Positions 1 to 8,416 of a stretch of DNA of 64,000 nucleotides are shown in pieces. The first letter of the stretch is position 1; each line of letters begins with the position of its first letter. Made by a program: the position numbers and the translations under genes. The notes beneath the pieces were generated by a model that did no database searches, was not told the DNA's origin, and saw only the letters and a program-made list of their open reading frames with translations. Source of the DNA: Terribacillus saccharophilus (GTDB lineage: Bacteria; Bacillota; Bacilli; Bacillales; Amphibacillaceae); assembly GCF_002272745.1 (NCBI RefSeq), contig NZ_NPBD01000007.1, positions 744,001 to 808,000 of the forward strand, in the 5' to 3' direction.

Positions 1-417
1 GATGCTTATCCATTTGGTATGAAGAAGGAAGAAGCAGATGATATGATTGTGCAAATACGGGCGGATCGTCCAAATACGCTGCAAGACTTCGGTGATATGT
101 TCTTCGCTCAAGATCATTCTGAGCCTTTTAAGGAATGGTTCTTCCATCTAGGCTTAGAAGCTAGCGGACATGGAACAATTCAGGCGATGGAAGCTCTTCG
201 CGATGAAGATCTTCGTGCTGAACTGGTGCATATCAGCACACCGACATATATCTTCCACGGTCAAAAGGATGAGATTTGTCCGTTTGATTTCACTGCTGAA
301 ATGACTGGCGGTATCGTCAATTCGACAATTATTCCTTTTGAAAATAGCGGCCATGGACTTATGTTCGATGAAAAAGAAAAATTCAATCAAGAGCTGCTGC
401 GTGTTTTGCAAAGCTAA
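1..417 (+). CDS. Alpha/beta hydrolase, C-terminal part (5' end outside window)
   Basis: The reading frame is open from the first base, so the start lies upstream of the window; 138 residues are visible. A helical lid-like stretch is followed by a strand with HGQKDEICPF, where Asp fits the acid of the catalytic triad, and by NSGHGLMFDE, where His fits the base. This is the usual C-terminal layout of the alpha/beta hydrolase fold (lipase, esterase or peroxidase-like). The nucleophile elbow is not in the window, so substrate and subfamily cannot be told. A strong terminator follows directly. Confidence 0.8.
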   Translation, partial: DAYPFGMKKEEADDMIVQIRADRPNTLQDFGDMFFAQDHSEPFKEWFFHLGLEASGHGTIQAMEALRDEDLRAELVHISTPTYIFHGQKDEICPFDFTAEMTGGIVNSTIIPFENSGHGLMFDEKEKFNQELLRVLQS

Positions 418-428
418 AGGAATTATAA

Positions 429-458
429 TAGAGCTGACGGGTGAGTCAGCTCTATTTT
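429..458 (+). terminator. Rho-independent terminator after the hydrolase gene
   Basis: A perfect 10-bp stem (TAGAGCTGAC / GTCAGCTCTA) with a six-base loop is followed by TTTT. It separates the hydrolase from the next gene. Confidence 0.85.
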
Positions 459-480
459 GTTATGGGAAGGAGGAAAAGAG

Positions 481-1389
481 ATGGATGGGATTGTTACGAT
501 TATAGGGATAGCAGTTGTCATTATACTTGTCGGGATAGCTGTATTCTACAACACGGGAGCGCGTAAACGCCCGATGCAGAATTCCGATCGGCACCGTGAG
601 CAGTTGAAACTGCAGTATGATACGTTAAGACTACGTCCGACAGGAATAGTGGATGAGGAGCATTTCGACAGACTGAAAAAAGCATTGGATTTTGACTATT
701 TAGATAAGATTAACGATGCTTTTCGTAAAGAGCATTACGATTGGAGTCAGAAAAAAATCAACATGCATTTCCGGGGATTATTCCGCTTCTTTATGCTTGC
801 ATCCATTTTTCGCAGCAAGGAATTATTTGATAAGGAAATCCATCGTCTATGGGAAGTAATGCGTCAATTTGAAGACGAATACAAGAAGTTTTGTTTGGAT
901 GTTTTTGAAGGAGAAATTACCGAAGATGCTTCTGAGCGCGGTGAGCGGCATGCTGAGGAAAGAGAACGTTTCGAGATCAAATACTTGATGCTGTTCCAAT
1001 TAGGAGAGCAGACACCAACTATATGGGGAGAATTCTTTCAATATGGTGATGGAAAAGAGTTTATCGAATATATCCGTACGCATAATCTAGAGCAGGTGAA
1101 ACAAGAGTATATGGCGGAGAATATCACTCCAGACGCAGAAAGGACATTTGAAAACTTATATAACCAGATTAAATGGGGTATGGAGGCAGATGCTGATGAA
1201 CTTCGTGATCATCAAGCGGACCCTGAAGGCGATGCAGAGGATAAAGAGATGGATGTGAGTATCCTCTATTTCCTTAGTATCCGAGGGGAGTCGACGGAGG
1301 AGGAAGAAGAGGAGTTATCGCTGTATACCGGTAAAGGCAGCGGGTTTTATGCTACCAATGTATCGTACGGTCAGATGCAAAAGCAATAA
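481..1389 (+). CDS. Conserved-looking membrane-anchored protein of unknown function
   Basis: A 302-residue protein not recognised as a known family. The ATG at 481 is preferred over an earlier in-frame codon because AAGGAGGAAA sits just upstream at the right distance. Residues about 4-26 form one hydrophobic segment (GIVTIIGIAVVIILVGIAVF), followed by positive residues, so the N-terminus is probably outside and the body in the cytoplasm. The body is charged and mainly helical, with an acidic tail rich in Glu around residues 275-290. The gene is flanked by terminators on both sides, so it is likely a single-gene unit. Confidence 0.7.
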   Translation: MDGIVTIIGIAVVIILVGIAVFYNTGARKRPMQNSDRHREQLKLQYDTLRLRPTGIVDEEHFDRLKKALDFDYLDKINDAFRKEHYDWSQKKINMHFRGLFRFFMLASIFRSKELFDKEIHRLWEVMRQFEDEYKKFCLDVFEGEITEDASERGERHAEERERFEIKYLMLFQLGEQTPTIWGEFFQYGDGKEFIEYIRTHNLEQVKQEYMAENITPDAERTFENLYNQIKWGMEADADELRDHQADPEGDAEDKEMDVSILYFLSIRGESTEEEEEELSLYTGKGSGFYATNVSYGQMQKQ

Positions 1390-1445
1390 GCTTGGACATA
1401 TTAGAACAAAGTTAAGACCAACAAGACTTTTTTGAAAAAACAATA

Positions 1446-1502
1446 AAATCCAAACTCATGCGAATTTCTACTTAAGAATTTGCGTGAGTTTGGATTTTTA
1501 TT
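1446..1502 (+). terminator. Long-stem terminator
   Basis: A stem of about 21 bp (arms 1446-1466 and 1477-1497, with G-U pairs) ends in a T-rich stretch. It lies in the 196-bp gap between the two membrane-anchored hypothetical genes; nothing else was seen in that gap. Confidence 0.8.
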
Positions 1503-1585
1503 TGACTAGCGCTTTTATCGCATTCATTTTTTCATACTACCTTTAGTCGGTGGTGAATAAGCTAGTCCTGAAGGGGGCTTGGTTT

Positions 1586-2059
1586 ATGCATCATTATCGG
1601 AGAATTAAACGTAAGCAACTGATGGCTATATGTTTGCTTATTATGCTGTTGCTTTGTCTGTTTGCCCTCTTGTTGAAAAGTGCTTCTCCCAATCAGTCTA
1701 AAAAGACAGTGGAAGATTTTTATACTTTAGAACAGAAGGGCGAATTTGCTACCTCCTGGGGTTTGCTGCATAAGGATTTGCAGGCTAGATTTCCTCTTAA
1801 GGATTATGTGACGGATCGTTCTCACGTATTTATGGGGCATTTTGGTGCAGACTCTTTTTCATTTGAAATAGAAAAGGGAGAAAAGCAGAAGAAGTGGCGA
1901 GCAGGACCAAATGGACAGACCTATAAAGACGTCTATTCCTATACAGTCAAACAGAATTATCAAGGGAAGTACGGACGCTTTTCCTTTGTGCAGTATGTCT
2001 ACGTAACAAAGGAAAAGGGAGAATGGCGTATTTTATGGGATTATCGGAATCAGGGTTGA
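1586..2059 (+). CDS. Small membrane-anchored protein of unknown function
   Basis: A 157-residue protein. A GTG at 1550 could start it, but AAGGGGGC at 1571-1578 places the ATG at 1586 at ideal spacing, so that start is chosen. A basic N-terminus (HHYRRIKRKQ) leads into one hydrophobic segment at about residues 10-30, giving a type II-like anchor. The outer part contains an ETL-type helix (VEDFYTLEQKGEFATSWGLLH) and later strands, resembling NTF2-like lipoprotein or anchored domains of Bacillaceae. That resemblance is by eye only and no function is assigned. Confidence 0.65.
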   Translation: MHHYRRIKRKQLMAICLLIMLLLCLFALLLKSASPNQSKKTVEDFYTLEQKGEFATSWGLLHKDLQARFPLKDYVTDRSHVFMGHFGADSFSFEIEKGEKQKKWRAGPNGQTYKDVYSYTVKQNYQGKYGRFSFVQYVYVTKEKGEWRILWDYRNQG

Positions 2060-2081
2060 CCTTTACACTGTATCAAGACCG

Positions 2082-2109
2082 TTGAATTCTTTTGTAAAAG
2101 GCGTATGAT
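2082..2109 (+). promoter_or_regulatory. SigA-type promoter before the first HAD phosphatase gene
   Basis: TTGAAT at 2082-2087 and TATGAT at 2104-2109 are separated by 16 bp, and lie about 30 bp before the start codon. Confidence 0.55.
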
Positions 2110-2136
2110 GGAGAAAAAGAGAAACGGAGAGACAGA

Positions 2137-2829
2137 ATGAAAGCAATTCTTTTCGATTTGGATGGAACAATTCACGACAGGCATACTACATTACAACGGT
2201 TTTTGGCTGATCAATTCCAACGATTTCAATCTAAGCTAACAGGAGTTAGTGAATCAGATTTTACAGCAACATTTCTGGAATTAGATCAAAATGGTTATGT
2301 GGAGAAACCGGTTGTCTATCATGGGTTATTAAGCCGCTTTTCCTTGGATACGAGCATGGAGCCTGTTTTGACTGCTGATTATTTTGAAAAGGTTGCGCAG
2401 TTTGCGGTTGCATTTCCGGAAGCGCTTGAGACTTTGCAGGAACTCAGTATGTCCTATACATTGGGCATTGTCACAAATGGACCAGCCCTGCTTCAGCAGC
2501 AGGTGATCGAACAACTTGGCTTGTACTGGCATTGCCAAAGCTTGATCATTTCCGAAGCAGTCGGCTTACGAAAACCGGATCCAGCAATATTTGAAATGGC
2601 GCTGCTAGAGGTGGAGGCAGTAGCTTCAGAAGCTGTATTTGTTGGAGATCATGCAGAGGTTGATGTGGCTGGAAGCAGAAATGCTGGCCTGCAGCCGGTA
2701 TTTTTCGGTGGAAAGCTGGAAGGAGTACCGAGTTTCTCGGATTGGCGAGTACTGCCAGCTCTCTTGGCCAACTGGAATAGGTCTGAAAGGAAAAATAAAG
2801 ACGACTATACTATAATGGACATGGACTAA
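2137..2829 (+). CDS. HAD-superfamily phosphatase, subfamily IA type
   Basis: A 230-residue cytoplasmic hydrolase of the haloacid dehalogenase superfamily. Motif I is FDLDGT near residue 6 (nucleophile Asp and acid Asp), motif II is IVTNG, the motif III lysine lies in LRKPDPAIF, and motif IV is VGDHAEVDVAGSRNAG. An alpha-helical cap lies between motifs I and II, as in the pyrimidine nucleotidase/YfnB-like and phosphoglycolate phosphatase-like groups. Family members dephosphorylate small phosphorylated metabolites, and the substrate cannot be read here. It is followed 24 bp later by a second, unrelated-class HAD gene, so the two may be cotranscribed. Confidence 0.85.
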   Translation: MKAILFDLDGTIHDRHTTLQRFLADQFQRFQSKLTGVSESDFTATFLELDQNGYVEKPVVYHGLLSRFSLDTSMEPVLTADYFEKVAQFAVAFPEALETLQELSMSYTLGIVTNGPALLQQQVIEQLGLYWHCQSLIISEAVGLRKPDPAIFEMALLEVEAVASEAVFVGDHAEVDVAGSRNAGLQPVFFGGKLEGVPSFSDWRVLPALLANWNRSERKNKDDYTIMDMD

Positions 2830-2853
2830 GCATTTACATAAAGGGGAGATTGG

Positions 2854-3609
2854 ATGGCTGAGAACGTAAAACGAAAGGATTACAAACTGATCGCACTTGA
2901 TATGGATGGAACAATGCTCAACCCGCGCGAAGAGGTATCGGATGCGAATAGTCAGGCGATACAACGGGCGCAGGAGGAAGGTGTGCATGTCATCCTCAGC
3001 ACAGGTCGAGGTATTCGGACATGTAAGCCTTATGCGGATGATCTTGAGCTGCAATCTTTTCTGGTGACAGTAAACGGAAGTGAAATTTGGACTGCAGATG
3101 GCGAACTGCTCGATCGTGTATTGATCGAGGATGATTTGATTAAAAAAATGAAACGCCTTGCAGATGAGTATGACACGCATTATTGGGCGGTTAGCACAGA
3201 GCATGTGTTCCGCGGTAATTTCCCTGCAAATATGGAGGAATACGACTGGCTGAAATTCGGCTTTGATACATTCGATGATGAAAAGCGGGATGCGATCGTC
3301 AAAGCACTTTCCCATAAAAATGAACTGGAGCTTTCCAATTCCAGTCCAACAAATATCGAGGTCAATGCAGTAGGAATCAACAAAGCAGTAGCGGTGCAAA
3401 AGGTCTGTGACAGACTTGGTATCAAAATGGAGCAGGTAATTGCCATGGGTGATAGCCTGAATGACATTAAGATGATCGAAGCTGTCGGATGCGGCGTAGC
3501 GATGGGCAATGCCCAGGATGCAGTCAAGGAAGTTGCCGACTATCAAACTGATACGAATGAAGCTGATGGGGTAGCAAAAGCGATCCACCATCTGCTAGGA
3601 TGGTCATAA
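2854..3609 (+). CDS. Cof-type HAD-IIB phosphatase
   Basis: A 251-residue hydrolase. LIALDMDGT (about residues 12-20) is motif I, ILSTGRG is motif II, and GDSLNDIKMIEAVGCGVAMGNA is the typical Cof/IIB motif IV with its two Asp residues. The central region is the alpha/beta cap of the IIB class. Such enzymes remove phosphate from sugar phosphates, FMN or pyridoxal phosphate. It is slightly shorter than usual Cof proteins (about 260-290). The RBS AAGGGGAG lies 6 bp before the ATG. A short hairpin begins at its stop codon. Confidence 0.88.
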   Translation: MAENVKRKDYKLIALDMDGTMLNPREEVSDANSQAIQRAQEEGVHVILSTGRGIRTCKPYADDLELQSFLVTVNGSEIWTADGELLDRVLIEDDLIKKMKRLADEYDTHYWAVSTEHVFRGNFPANMEEYDWLKFGFDTFDDEKRDAIVKALSHKNELELSNSSPTNIEVNAVGINKAVAVQKVCDRLGIKMEQVIAMGDSLNDIKMIEAVGCGVAMGNAQDAVKEVADYQTDTNEADGVAKAIHHLLGWS

Positions 3610-3631
3610 GCCCGGTATTCCGGGCTTCTTA
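3608..3631 (+). terminator. Short GC-rich hairpin after the Cof-type gene
   Basis: AAGCCCGG / CCGGGCTT with a four-base loop, followed by only a few T residues. It may act as a weak terminator or mRNA end-stabiliser, since the next gene's RBS follows closely. Confidence 0.55.
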
Positions 3632-3648
3632 CATAAGGGGGAGACAGA

Positions 3649-5259
3649 ATGAAGACAGATCATTTGTATTACCCATATCATTCTCAGCGAATGACGACCA
3701 TTGCAAGACAGGGGATGGTAGCCACATCACAGCCGCTTGCTGCACAAGCAGGACTGGATATGCTGAAAAAAGGCGGCAATGCAGTTGATGCCGCGATTGC
3801 AACTGCAGCGATGCTGACAGTTGTGGAGCCGACTTCGAATGGAATCGGCGGTGATGCTTTCGCGCTTGTTTGGATCAAGGACAAGCTATATGGTTTGAAT
3901 GCCAGCGGCCCAGCACCGCAATCAATCAGCATTGATAAAGTGAGAGAACTTGGACATGAAGAGATGCCATTGCACGGCTTTCTGCCGGTGACGGTACCAG
4001 GTGCACCAGGAGGATGGGCTGCCCTTAGCAAGCGCTTCGGTAAGCTTCCATTGATAGAAGTACTTCAGCCAGCAATTTACTATGCTGAAAACGGGTTTGC
4101 AGTGACTCCGACAGTTGCTAAGCTGTGGGAACGTGCATATAAGAAGTTCAGTACTTCATGTACAGAACCGATGTACACTGGCTGGTTCGATACATTTGCT
4201 CCAAATGGAGAGTATCCAAAAATAGGGGACATATGGCGATCACCTGATCATGCCGAAACGCTCCGGCAAATAGCTCGAACAGATGCTACTGCTTTTTATG
4301 AAGGAGAACTAGCTACTAAAATGACGGAATTTTCTGCTGATAATGGCGGCTTCCTGACAAAAGAGGATTTGGCAGCTTACGAGCCGGAATGGGTGGAGCC
4401 GATTTCTGTTAATTACCGTGGCTATGATGTATGGGAAATTCCGCCGAACGGCCAAGGGTTGGTTGCTCTTTCTGCTTTGAATATATTAAAAGGCTTCTCT
4501 TTCCAAGAAAAAGAATCAATTGATACATATCATAAGCAAATGGAAGCAATGAAGCTTGCGTTCGCCGATGGACATGCATACATAACTGAAGAGCAGCATA
4601 TGCCTGTCACTGTGGAAGAATTGCTGTCAGATGCTTATGCGGCCAAAAGACGGGCCCTAATTGGGGAGACAGCACAAGAACCAGAGGCAGGCGAACCGAA
4701 AGCAGGCGGAACGGTATATTTAGCAACGGCAGATAGCGATGGAAATATGGTTTCCTTCATTCAGAGCAACTACCATGGCTTCGGTTCCGGGCTGGTCGTA
4801 CCAGGAACAGGTATTGCGCTGCAAAACCGCGGACATAATTTCAGTCTTGATCTAGAGCATGCTAACAGTTTACAAGGCGGAAAGAAGTCTTTCCACACGA
4901 TCATCCCAGGCTTTTTGACGAAAGATAATCAGGCTATTGGACCATTCGGTGTAATGGGCGGATTCATGCAGCCACAGGGACATGCCCAGGTGGTTATGAA
5001 TATGCTTGATTTCGGGCTTAACCCGCAAACAGCTCTGGACGCCCCGCGCTGGCAGTGGATCAAAGGTAAAACATTCCACGTAGAAGCAGATTTCCCGAAA
5101 CATATCGCGGAGGCACTGATACGTAAAGGACATGATATCGAGGTGAAAGCGGACAGATCCACATTCGGGCGCGGACAAGTCATTTGGCGCGACCAGGAGA
5201 ACGGAACATTATATGGAGGAACAGAAGCGCGAGCAGACGGCAGTATCGCTTCGTATTAG
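3649..5259 (+). CDS. ywrD: Gamma-glutamyltransferase family protein, YwrD-like
   Basis: A 536-residue Ntn-hydrolase of the gamma-glutamyltranspeptidase family, which hydrolyses or transfers gamma-glutamyl groups after self-cleavage. The GGNAVDAAIATAAMLTVVEPTSNGIGGDAF block near residues 40-70 is the family signature. Thr355 in GGTVYLATADSDGN is the expected nucleophile and cleavage point; the small-subunit part follows with GMGG-like FGVMGGFMQPQGHAQ and DAPRW. No signal peptide is visible, which fits cytoplasmic YwrD rather than secreted Ggt. The next two genes are ChrA-family, the same neighbourhood as ywrD-ywrB-ywrA in B. subtilis, which supports the symbol. Confidence 0.85.
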   Translation: MKTDHLYYPYHSQRMTTIARQGMVATSQPLAAQAGLDMLKKGGNAVDAAIATAAMLTVVEPTSNGIGGDAFALVWIKDKLYGLNASGPAPQSISIDKVRELGHEEMPLHGFLPVTVPGAPGGWAALSKRFGKLPLIEVLQPAIYYAENGFAVTPTVAKLWERAYKKFSTSCTEPMYTGWFDTFAPNGEYPKIGDIWRSPDHAETLRQIARTDATAFYEGELATKMTEFSADNGGFLTKEDLAAYEPEWVEPISVNYRGYDVWEIPPNGQGLVALSALNILKGFSFQEKESIDTYHKQMEAMKLAFADGHAYITEEQHMPVTVEELLSDAYAAKRRALIGETAQEPEAGEPKAGGTVYLATADSDGNMVSFIQSNYHGFGSGLVVPGTGIALQNRGHNFSLDLEHANSLQGGKKSFHTIIPGFLTKDNQAIGPFGVMGGFMQPQGHAQVVMNMLDFGLNPQTALDAPRWQWIKGKTFHVEADFPKHIAEALIRKGHDIEVKADRSTFGRGQVIWRDQENGTLYGGTEARADGSIASY

Positions 5260-5273
5260 AAAGGTTGAACAAC

Positions 5274-5828
5274 ATGATCTACTGGCAATTATTTATGGCA
5301 TTTTTCCGTGTCGGCATCCTCGGATACGGCGGGGGACCTGCATCAATCCCGCTTGTAGAAAAGGAAGTCGTCAAACAGTATAAGTGGATGGATGACGAGG
5401 AATTCGGTAATACGCTGGCACTTGGCAACAGTTTGCCCGGTCCGATTGCAACCAAATTAGCAGGCTATATCGGCTATCGGGTCGGCGGCTGGATCGGTAT
5501 GATCAGCGCATTGATTGCTACCGTCATCCCGACAGTCATTTTACTCATCATTTTATTTTATTTTGTTGAAGCTTTGAGTGATCAGCCTTGGCTCAGCGGA
5601 ATGACAACAGCTGTCATACCCGTTGTTGGGGTCATGCTGGCAGTGATGACACTGGATTTTCTTAAAAAGTCCCGTAATGGGTTGAGTAGCTGGCAGATTG
5701 TTGCTTTGTTAGCTGCATCTGTTGTGCTGATTGAACTGCTTCATCTCCATCCAGCATTCCTTATCCTGGCGCTTCTTCTGTTTGCAATTGTAAAACCGGA
5801 GAAACGGAAGGAGGAAGATGGAGCATGA
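5274..5828 (+). CDS. Chromate transporter family half-protein, first copy
   Basis: A 184-residue integral membrane protein of the CHR/ChrA family in its half-length form. The ATG at 5274 is chosen because the conserved start MIYWQLFMAFFRVGILGYGGGPA begins there; the frame extends upstream into the previous gene. ALGNSLPGPIATKLAGYIGY is the hallmark repeat. Half-length members usually work as a pair, and the second half is encoded directly downstream with a 4-bp ATGA overlap. Family members export chromate; other oxyanions are possible. B. subtilis ywrA/ywrB are the likely counterparts, but which copy is which was not decided. Confidence 0.85.
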   Translation: MIYWQLFMAFFRVGILGYGGGPASIPLVEKEVVKQYKWMDDEEFGNTLALGNSLPGPIATKLAGYIGYRVGGWIGMISALIATVIPTVILLIILFYFVEALSDQPWLSGMTTAVIPVVGVMLAVMTLDFLKKSRNGLSSWQIVALLAASVVLIELLHLHPAFLILALLLFAIVKPEKRKEEDGA

Positions 5829-6355
5829 TTTATTGGCAGATATTCCTCGCCTTCTTCATTCCTGGAATTGTCGGATATGGCGGAGGTCCAGCAACTATTC
5901 CGCTTATCGAAAATGAAGTTGTGGACAGATATGGCTGGATGACAACAGCTGATTACAGCCAGATGCTGGCACTGGCAAATGCCCTTCCCGGTCCGATTGC
6001 GACGAAGCTGGCAGGTGTGATTGGTTTTCAGCAAGCTGGGGTGCTTGGGGCGGCAATCGGTTTGTTCGCTACAGTAGCTCCTTCACTCATCTTAATGATT
6101 GGATTATTAAGTATTTTAGCGAAGTTTAAGGATTCGCCTCGGGTGAAAAGAATGACAGCTTATATTCGGCCGACTATCGCTGTGCTGCTGGCAGGTATGG
6201 CAATCAGTTTCTTCCATACTTCCTACGAAAGTGCTGGATGGATACATACAATCATACTGGTTGTGCTAAGCTATTTGCTCATGGAGAGGTGGAAGGTGCA
6301 TCCTGCCTTCGTTATCCTTGGGGCTTTGGTTTATGGTGCTGTGCTCCTCGGGTGA
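5825..6355 (+). CDS. Chromate transporter family half-protein, second copy
   Basis: A 176-residue membrane protein paralogous to its upstream neighbour: both open with MIYWQ and share the GYGGGPA and LPGPIATKLAG motifs. In such pairs the two halves are thought to insert in opposite orientation and form one transporter. Translational coupling is suggested by the ATGA overlap. About five to six hydrophobic segments can be counted. The transcription unit ends here with a very strong hairpin that begins at the stop codon. Confidence 0.85.
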   Translation: MIYWQIFLAFFIPGIVGYGGGPATIPLIENEVVDRYGWMTTADYSQMLALANALPGPIATKLAGVIGFQQAGVLGAAIGLFATVAPSLILMIGLLSILAKFKDSPRVKRMTAYIRPTIAVLLAGMAISFFHTSYESAGWIHTIILVVLSYLLMERWKVHPAFVILGALVYGAVLLG

Positions 6356-6394
6356 GAAAAAGATCCTGCATTTTTTTGCAGGATCTTTTTCTCT
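6355..6394 (+). terminator. Strong terminator after the chromate transporter pair
   Basis: A perfect 16-bp stem (arms 6355-6370 and 6377-6392, core AGATCCTGCA / TGCAGGATCT) carries an A-run on the left and a T-run on the right, so it could work in both directions. Confidence 0.9.
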
Positions 6395-6519
6395 GGGCAG
6401 GAGATGAAAAGAAAAGGGCTAATGTAATTAGTAAAATAAAATTCACTGCATAATCTAATAGGGAACCGGGTAGCTACTTAACATGGGGAATAGGATAAAA
6501 AAACATGAAGGAGTATCTT

Positions 6520-7248
6520 ATGCGCGTTACCATTTGGAACGAATACCGTCATGAGAAGGAAAACGACCAGGTGAGAAGCATCTATCCCCGAGGCATTCAT
6601 GGAGCAATTGCCGAATTCCTGGAGGACTCTGGATTTACCGTACAAACAAGGACACTTGATGATTCGGAGCAGGGATTGGACCAAGAGACGCTGGAACAAA
6701 CGGATGTCCTAATCTGGTGGGCACATAAGGCGCATGATGAAGTGAATGACTATGCAATTGAGCGAGTGAAACAGCGTGTTCTGGCAGGTATGGGACTGAT
6801 TGTCCTTCATTCCGGCCATTTCTCCAAAATATTTCGTAACTTGATGGGCACAACATGTGACCTGAAATGGAGACAGGATGGCGAGAAAGAACGACTTTGG
6901 GTGGTTCAGCCAAGTCATCCGATCACGAGAGGACTAGGTGAGTATTTCGAGCTTCCGGAAGAAGAAATGTACGGCGAGCACTTCGATATACCAGAACCAG
7001 ACCATACGCTGTTCATCAGCTGGTTTGAAGGCGGCGAAGTTTTCCGCAGCGGCTGCACGTATAATCGAGGAAAAGGGAAAATCTTCTATTTCCGACCCGG
7101 TCATGAGACATACCCGACTTACTATGATAAGAATGTGCAGACTGTTATCCGAAATGCTTGCGAGTGGGCAGCAGCACCATCAGCTGTCGTTCCGCACTAC
7201 GGAAAGTCAGAAGCCTTGGAACCGATACTGCGCCTTGCGAAGAAGTGA
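6520..7248 (+). CDS. ThuA-domain protein (trehalose utilisation type)
   Basis: A 242-residue protein with a class I glutamine amidotransferase-like fold of the ThuA family. The ATG at 6520 is favoured because GAAGGAG just upstream is its RBS; an ATG at 6505 would overlap that site. Visible features are [39 protein letters not shown] and [14 protein letters not shown] near the C-terminus. In rhizobia ThuA works with the dehydrogenase ThuB in trehalose use by a 3-keto route. Here an ABC sugar operon with a Gfo/Idh/MocA gene lies 2.3 kb downstream, so a link is plausible but not shown. The exact reaction is unknown. Confidence 0.82.
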   Translation: MRVTIWNEYRHEKENDQVRSIYPRGIHGAIAEFLEDSGFTVQTRTLDDSEQGLDQETLEQTDVLIWWAHKAHDEVNDYAIERVKQRVLAGMGLIVLHSGHFSKIFRNLMGTTCDLKWRQDGEKERLWVVQPSHPITRGLGEYFELPEEEMYGEHFDIPEPDHTLFISWFEGGEVFRSGCTYNRGKGKIFYFRPGHETYPTYYDKNVQTVIRNACEWAAAPSAVVPHYGKSEALEPILRLAKK

Positions 7249-7252
7249 GTAT

Positions 7253-7278
7253 AAAGCCGTCTAAGATCGACGGCTTTT
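7253..7278 (+). terminator. Terminator after thuA-like gene
   Basis: AAAGCCGTC / GACGGCTTTT with a short loop, just after the stop codon. It makes cotranscription with the next gene less likely. Confidence 0.75.
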
Positions 7279-7314
7279 ACATAAACAGATACAAAAATAG
7301 AGGAGGAGAAATAG

Positions 7315-8325
7315 ATGCGTGCAATCGGGATATACAAACATACATCCGTGGATCAGGCAGACAGCTTTATAGAAGAACAGGTGGATAAGCCAACTGCAGC
7401 AGGCGAGGATGTGCTTGTCAAAGTGAAAGCTGTCAGTGTCAATCCAGTTGATACAAAACAGCGCAAGCTGAAAGAGGACGATGGTAATTTCCGCATTCTC
7501 GGTTTCGATGCAGCAGGAATCATCGAGGAAGTCGGTGAGAATGTAGAGGGATTCCAGCCGGGAGACGAAGTTTATTATGCTGGATCCGTTGCCCGTCAGG
7601 GATCCAATAGTGAATTCCAGCTTGTTGATTATAAAGTTATCGCCAAAAAACCGGCAAATCTTAGTTTTGCTGAAGCAGCAGCCTTGCCGTTGACCGCATT
7701 GACTGCATGGGAAGCTATGTTTGAGAAAATGCATATCCCGCTAGACGAGGAAGCGAATAAAGACAAGACAATTCTGCTGGTTAACGCAGCAGGAGGTGTT
7801 GGTTCGATTGCTTCTCAGTTTGCGCAATTGTATGGCCTGAATGTAGTCGGAACTGCTTCCCGGGAAGAGACGATCACGTGGGCCAAGCAGCACGGCACGG
7901 AGCGGGTGATCAATCATCATGAACCGTTTCATCCTCAGCTAGAAAAATTGGGAATAGACAGTGTCGACTATGTTTTCTGTATGCATCAGCTGGACAAGGC
8001 ATGGGATGATATTATTGAAGTCGTGAAACCAGAAGGTATCATTTGTGCCATCACAGGCCCAGTTGAAGATATCAAACTGACTGATCTGACTTCCAAGAGC
8101 CTGACACTTGTCTGGGAGTATATGTTTACACGTACGCTCCATCAGACACCTAGCAGATATAAGCAAGGCGAGATCCTGTCCAAAGTAGCAGAGCTGATCG
8201 AGGACGAGCGCATTCGCACGACGAAAGCGGAGGAGCTCGAAGGTCTTACCGTCGAGAATGTGCAAAAAGCGCATAAGCGATTGGAAGACGGCAACATGAT
8301 CGGGAAACTCGTCATTTCTGTATGA
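7315..8325 (+). CDS. Medium-chain dehydrogenase, quinone oxidoreductase type
   Basis: A 336-residue MDR-superfamily protein. The GroES-like N-terminal half has VKVKAVSVNPVDTKQR and FDAAGIIEEVGENVEGFQPGDEV; the Rossmann half has LLVNAAGGVGSIASQFAQLYG for NADPH binding. The cysteines needed for catalytic and structural zinc in alcohol dehydrogenases are absent, so this is a zinc-free quinone or enone reductase, although automated annotation often calls it zinc-type alcohol dehydrogenase. The substrate is unknown; related enzymes reduce reactive quinones or alpha,beta-unsaturated carbonyls. It has its own RBS (GGAGGAG) and appears monocistronic. Confidence 0.85.
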   Translation: MRAIGIYKHTSVDQADSFIEEQVDKPTAAGEDVLVKVKAVSVNPVDTKQRKLKEDDGNFRILGFDAAGIIEEVGENVEGFQPGDEVYYAGSVARQGSNSEFQLVDYKVIAKKPANLSFAEAAALPLTALTAWEAMFEKMHIPLDEEANKDKTILLVNAAGGVGSIASQFAQLYGLNVVGTASREETITWAKQHGTERVINHHEPFHPQLEKLGIDSVDYVFCMHQLDKAWDDIIEVVKPEGIICAITGPVEDIKLTDLTSKSLTLVWEYMFTRTLHQTPSRYKQGEILSKVAELIEDERIRTTKAEELEGLTVENVQKAHKRLEDGNMIGKLVISV

Positions 8326-8328
8326 CTT

Positions 8329-8350
8329 GGGCAGGCGTTATGCCTGTCTT
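8329..8350 (+). terminator. Weak hairpin after the dehydrogenase gene
   Basis: GGCAGGC / GCCTGTC with a four-base loop, followed by an imperfect T stretch. Confidence 0.5.
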
Positions 8351-8416
8351 TGTTCTGTTTCCTGCCAATTCTGTTGTATAATGAAAATAAGACATATATG
8401 GTGGAGAGGTGAACCG

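Noticed and set aside
2626..3591. 321-codon open frame on the minus strand opposite two HAD genes
   Set aside because: It lies antisense to genes with clear HAD motifs, has no RBS, and its composition (many Cys, His, Phe and Ile) is typical of a shadow frame.
8327..8416. 30-residue N-terminal extension of the phosphofructokinase
   Set aside because: It begins next to the stop codon of the previous gene and covers the probable promoter (TATAAT at 8377); ATG 8417 has a proper RBS and the family N-terminus.
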